Positions 62,730 through 64,000 of a DNA stretch of 64,000 bases are shown piece by piece. The DNA is from Pomacea canaliculata (lineage: Eukaryota > Mollusca > Gastropoda > Architaenioglossa > Ampullariidae). The notes beneath the pieces were generated by a model, which saw only the letters and a program-made list of their open reading frames with translations, was not told the DNA's origin and did no database searches. Positions within the stretch are counted from its first letter, which is position 1. Each line of letters begins with the position of its first letter. Position numbers and translations under genes: made by a program. The stretch lies in NCBI RefSeq assembly GCF_003073045.1, contig NC_037593.1:13958735-14022734 (forward strand). The letters run 5' to 3'.

Positions 62730-64000
62730 AGGAGATTCCGCGTCCTGTGATTATATCTTTGGTGGGTGGAGGATGGGGATGGGGAAGCAATACTGATGCA
62801 GCAAACAGCAAACTTATCTCTTCACTCGTAGGTCTTCATCACCATCCATCCATAATGCCGGGTGTTGCTTGTATTTCTTGCATGGCTGCTGTCGGTTCGT
62901 ACACTGAGCTCGTGTTTACATGGGGCAATGTGCTCTACAAATTGCATTATTTTTATTATTCGTTCCTCACCCATCCACGATGCTTTCACGAGATGTTCGT
63001 GATTTAGAGCGGGTGTTACACCTCAACCAACTATAAATACAACGAAATTCGTTCAAAATGGTCAACACATTGAAAACACTGTGTTTGTATACATATATAC
63101 GGGTGGGTGGGTAGTGTGCGCGTGGGCTTAGCTCTGCGTGTAGCATGTTGGGATACAAAGACAAGTAAACAAACACAGAGCAGTCACAGAGTGATCTAAT
63201 CCACTGTCTTTGGATGTTTGCAAGAATATGTGTGGGGTGTGTGTACAGAAGATAAATACAGAGAATAAAGGGGTAGATTGAAAGGAGAGAGCGGGAAGGG
63301 AAGACAACCAGACGTTTCCCTTGTAGTTTTGTACCGGAGTAAAGGTCAGCACACATCCAGCGAAAACATTTAACAACCTAACTCTTCATGTGCCAGGCTT
63401 CGCTCTCTGATCGTCTGCTGCCGACAGTACAAGAGTTGACAACAGCGACGAGAGAAAACCTCTTTCTTTCGGCGATCCACCGAGTAGCGGGACTTGCGGA
63501 GTTTGTAGGGCTACGTGACGTAGTGAGGTTAAGAAGTCAATCGTCTAACCGTACAATAAATGTCACAGGACAACAGAGAAAAGAAGACCGTTAAGGTCGA
63601 CGTCGACAATCCGAATGCTCTTAAGAACGAATAAAAGGACAGAAAACTCGCCGACATCGAGACTTGCATTTCCTTGAAATAGTGAAGGTGTGTAGAGAGA
63701 GATGTATTTAAAGTAGGGCGTATGTGTGTGAGAGAAGAGAGACAGAGACAGACAGAGACAGAGAGAGACAGACAGACAGATAGACAGATGAAATGTGTGA
63801 GAGAGACAGACAAACAGACAGATGAAATGTGGAAGCAAACGCTATCAAATGCTAGCTAATGAGTTTAAACTGAACAACAAAGTAGCTGTCGGACAGAATT
63901 ATTACCTTCATGTCGACGGACACAATGTGCTAACTGAAACATCCCACTGAACATAAATTTATGTCAGACAAAGTCTCGTCCTATCGTCCATCTTTCTCAC
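62730..64000. other. Window end without a supported gene
   Basis: No recognisable exon. A GACA/GAGA-type simple repeat lies at 63735-63830. Small frames here are low-complexity. Confidence 0.4.
63735..63830. repeat. (GACA)n/(GAGA)n low-complexity tract
   Basis: Interrupted GACAGACA and GAGAGACA runs, with an internal repeat of GATGAAATGTG around 63787 and 63821. Confidence 0.85.

Overview
The window looks like animal nuclear DNA, most likely from a mollusc and probably a gastropod. Genes are split by GT-AG introns in AT-rich DNA full of microsatellites, small DNA-transposon derivatives (MITEs) and tRNA-derived SINE fragments. The gene set (PLAC8/cornifelin family, LDAH, an armadillo-TIR protein family) suits a lophotrochozoan. 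I cannot name the species.

Layout, left to right. At 1.5-2.7 kb and 10.2-12.0 kb are two plus-strand PLAC8/cornifelin cysteine-rich genes with matching exon structure. Between them lie a MITE, a SINE fragment and two copies of an unnamed dispersed repeat (R1, R2). A degraded LINE reverse-transcriptase tail lies at 12.5-13.0 kb. LDAH (lipid droplet-associated hydrolase) is on the minus strand at 14.0-15.6 kb.

The centre of the window is a head-to-tail segmental duplication, unit A at about 17.0-25.25 kb and unit B at about 25.97-35.46 kb. Each unit carries a minus-strand, multi-exon gene for a protein with armadillo-like repeats, then a TIR domain, then a SAM-like C-terminus. This resembles the cell-death and immune NADase SARM1, but the order is ARM-TIR-SAM instead of ARM-SAM-SAM-TIR, and the glutamate that aligns with SARM1's catalytic residue is kept. 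Copy B has all 13 coding exons (837 codons). Copy A lacks the 5' end, cut in exon 2 exactly where a third copy of the dispersed repeat (R3) begins. Two hAT-type MITEs and a 1.08-kb segment are present only in unit B.

From 36.3 to 46.7 kb I see no gene, only simple repeats. At 46.8-49.7 kb is a GC-rich, nearly intron-free minus-strand gene for a large, mostly disordered protein with acidic tracts and a C-terminal coiled coil, which I do not recognise. From 49.8 kb to the end I see no supported gene: there is a 40-bp minisatellite, a SINE, microsatellites and promoter-like motifs. The palindromic E-box TCACGTGA is strongly over-represented, mostly between 39 and 56 kb.

Nearly every host gene here shows isolated one-base reading-frame breaks (PLAC8-1 one, LDAH four, each ARM-TIR-SAM copy at least one, the 47-49 kb gene at least two) while splice sites and conserved residues are intact. 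Residual assembly indels explain this more simply than parallel pseudogenisation, but I cannot prove it from the sequence.
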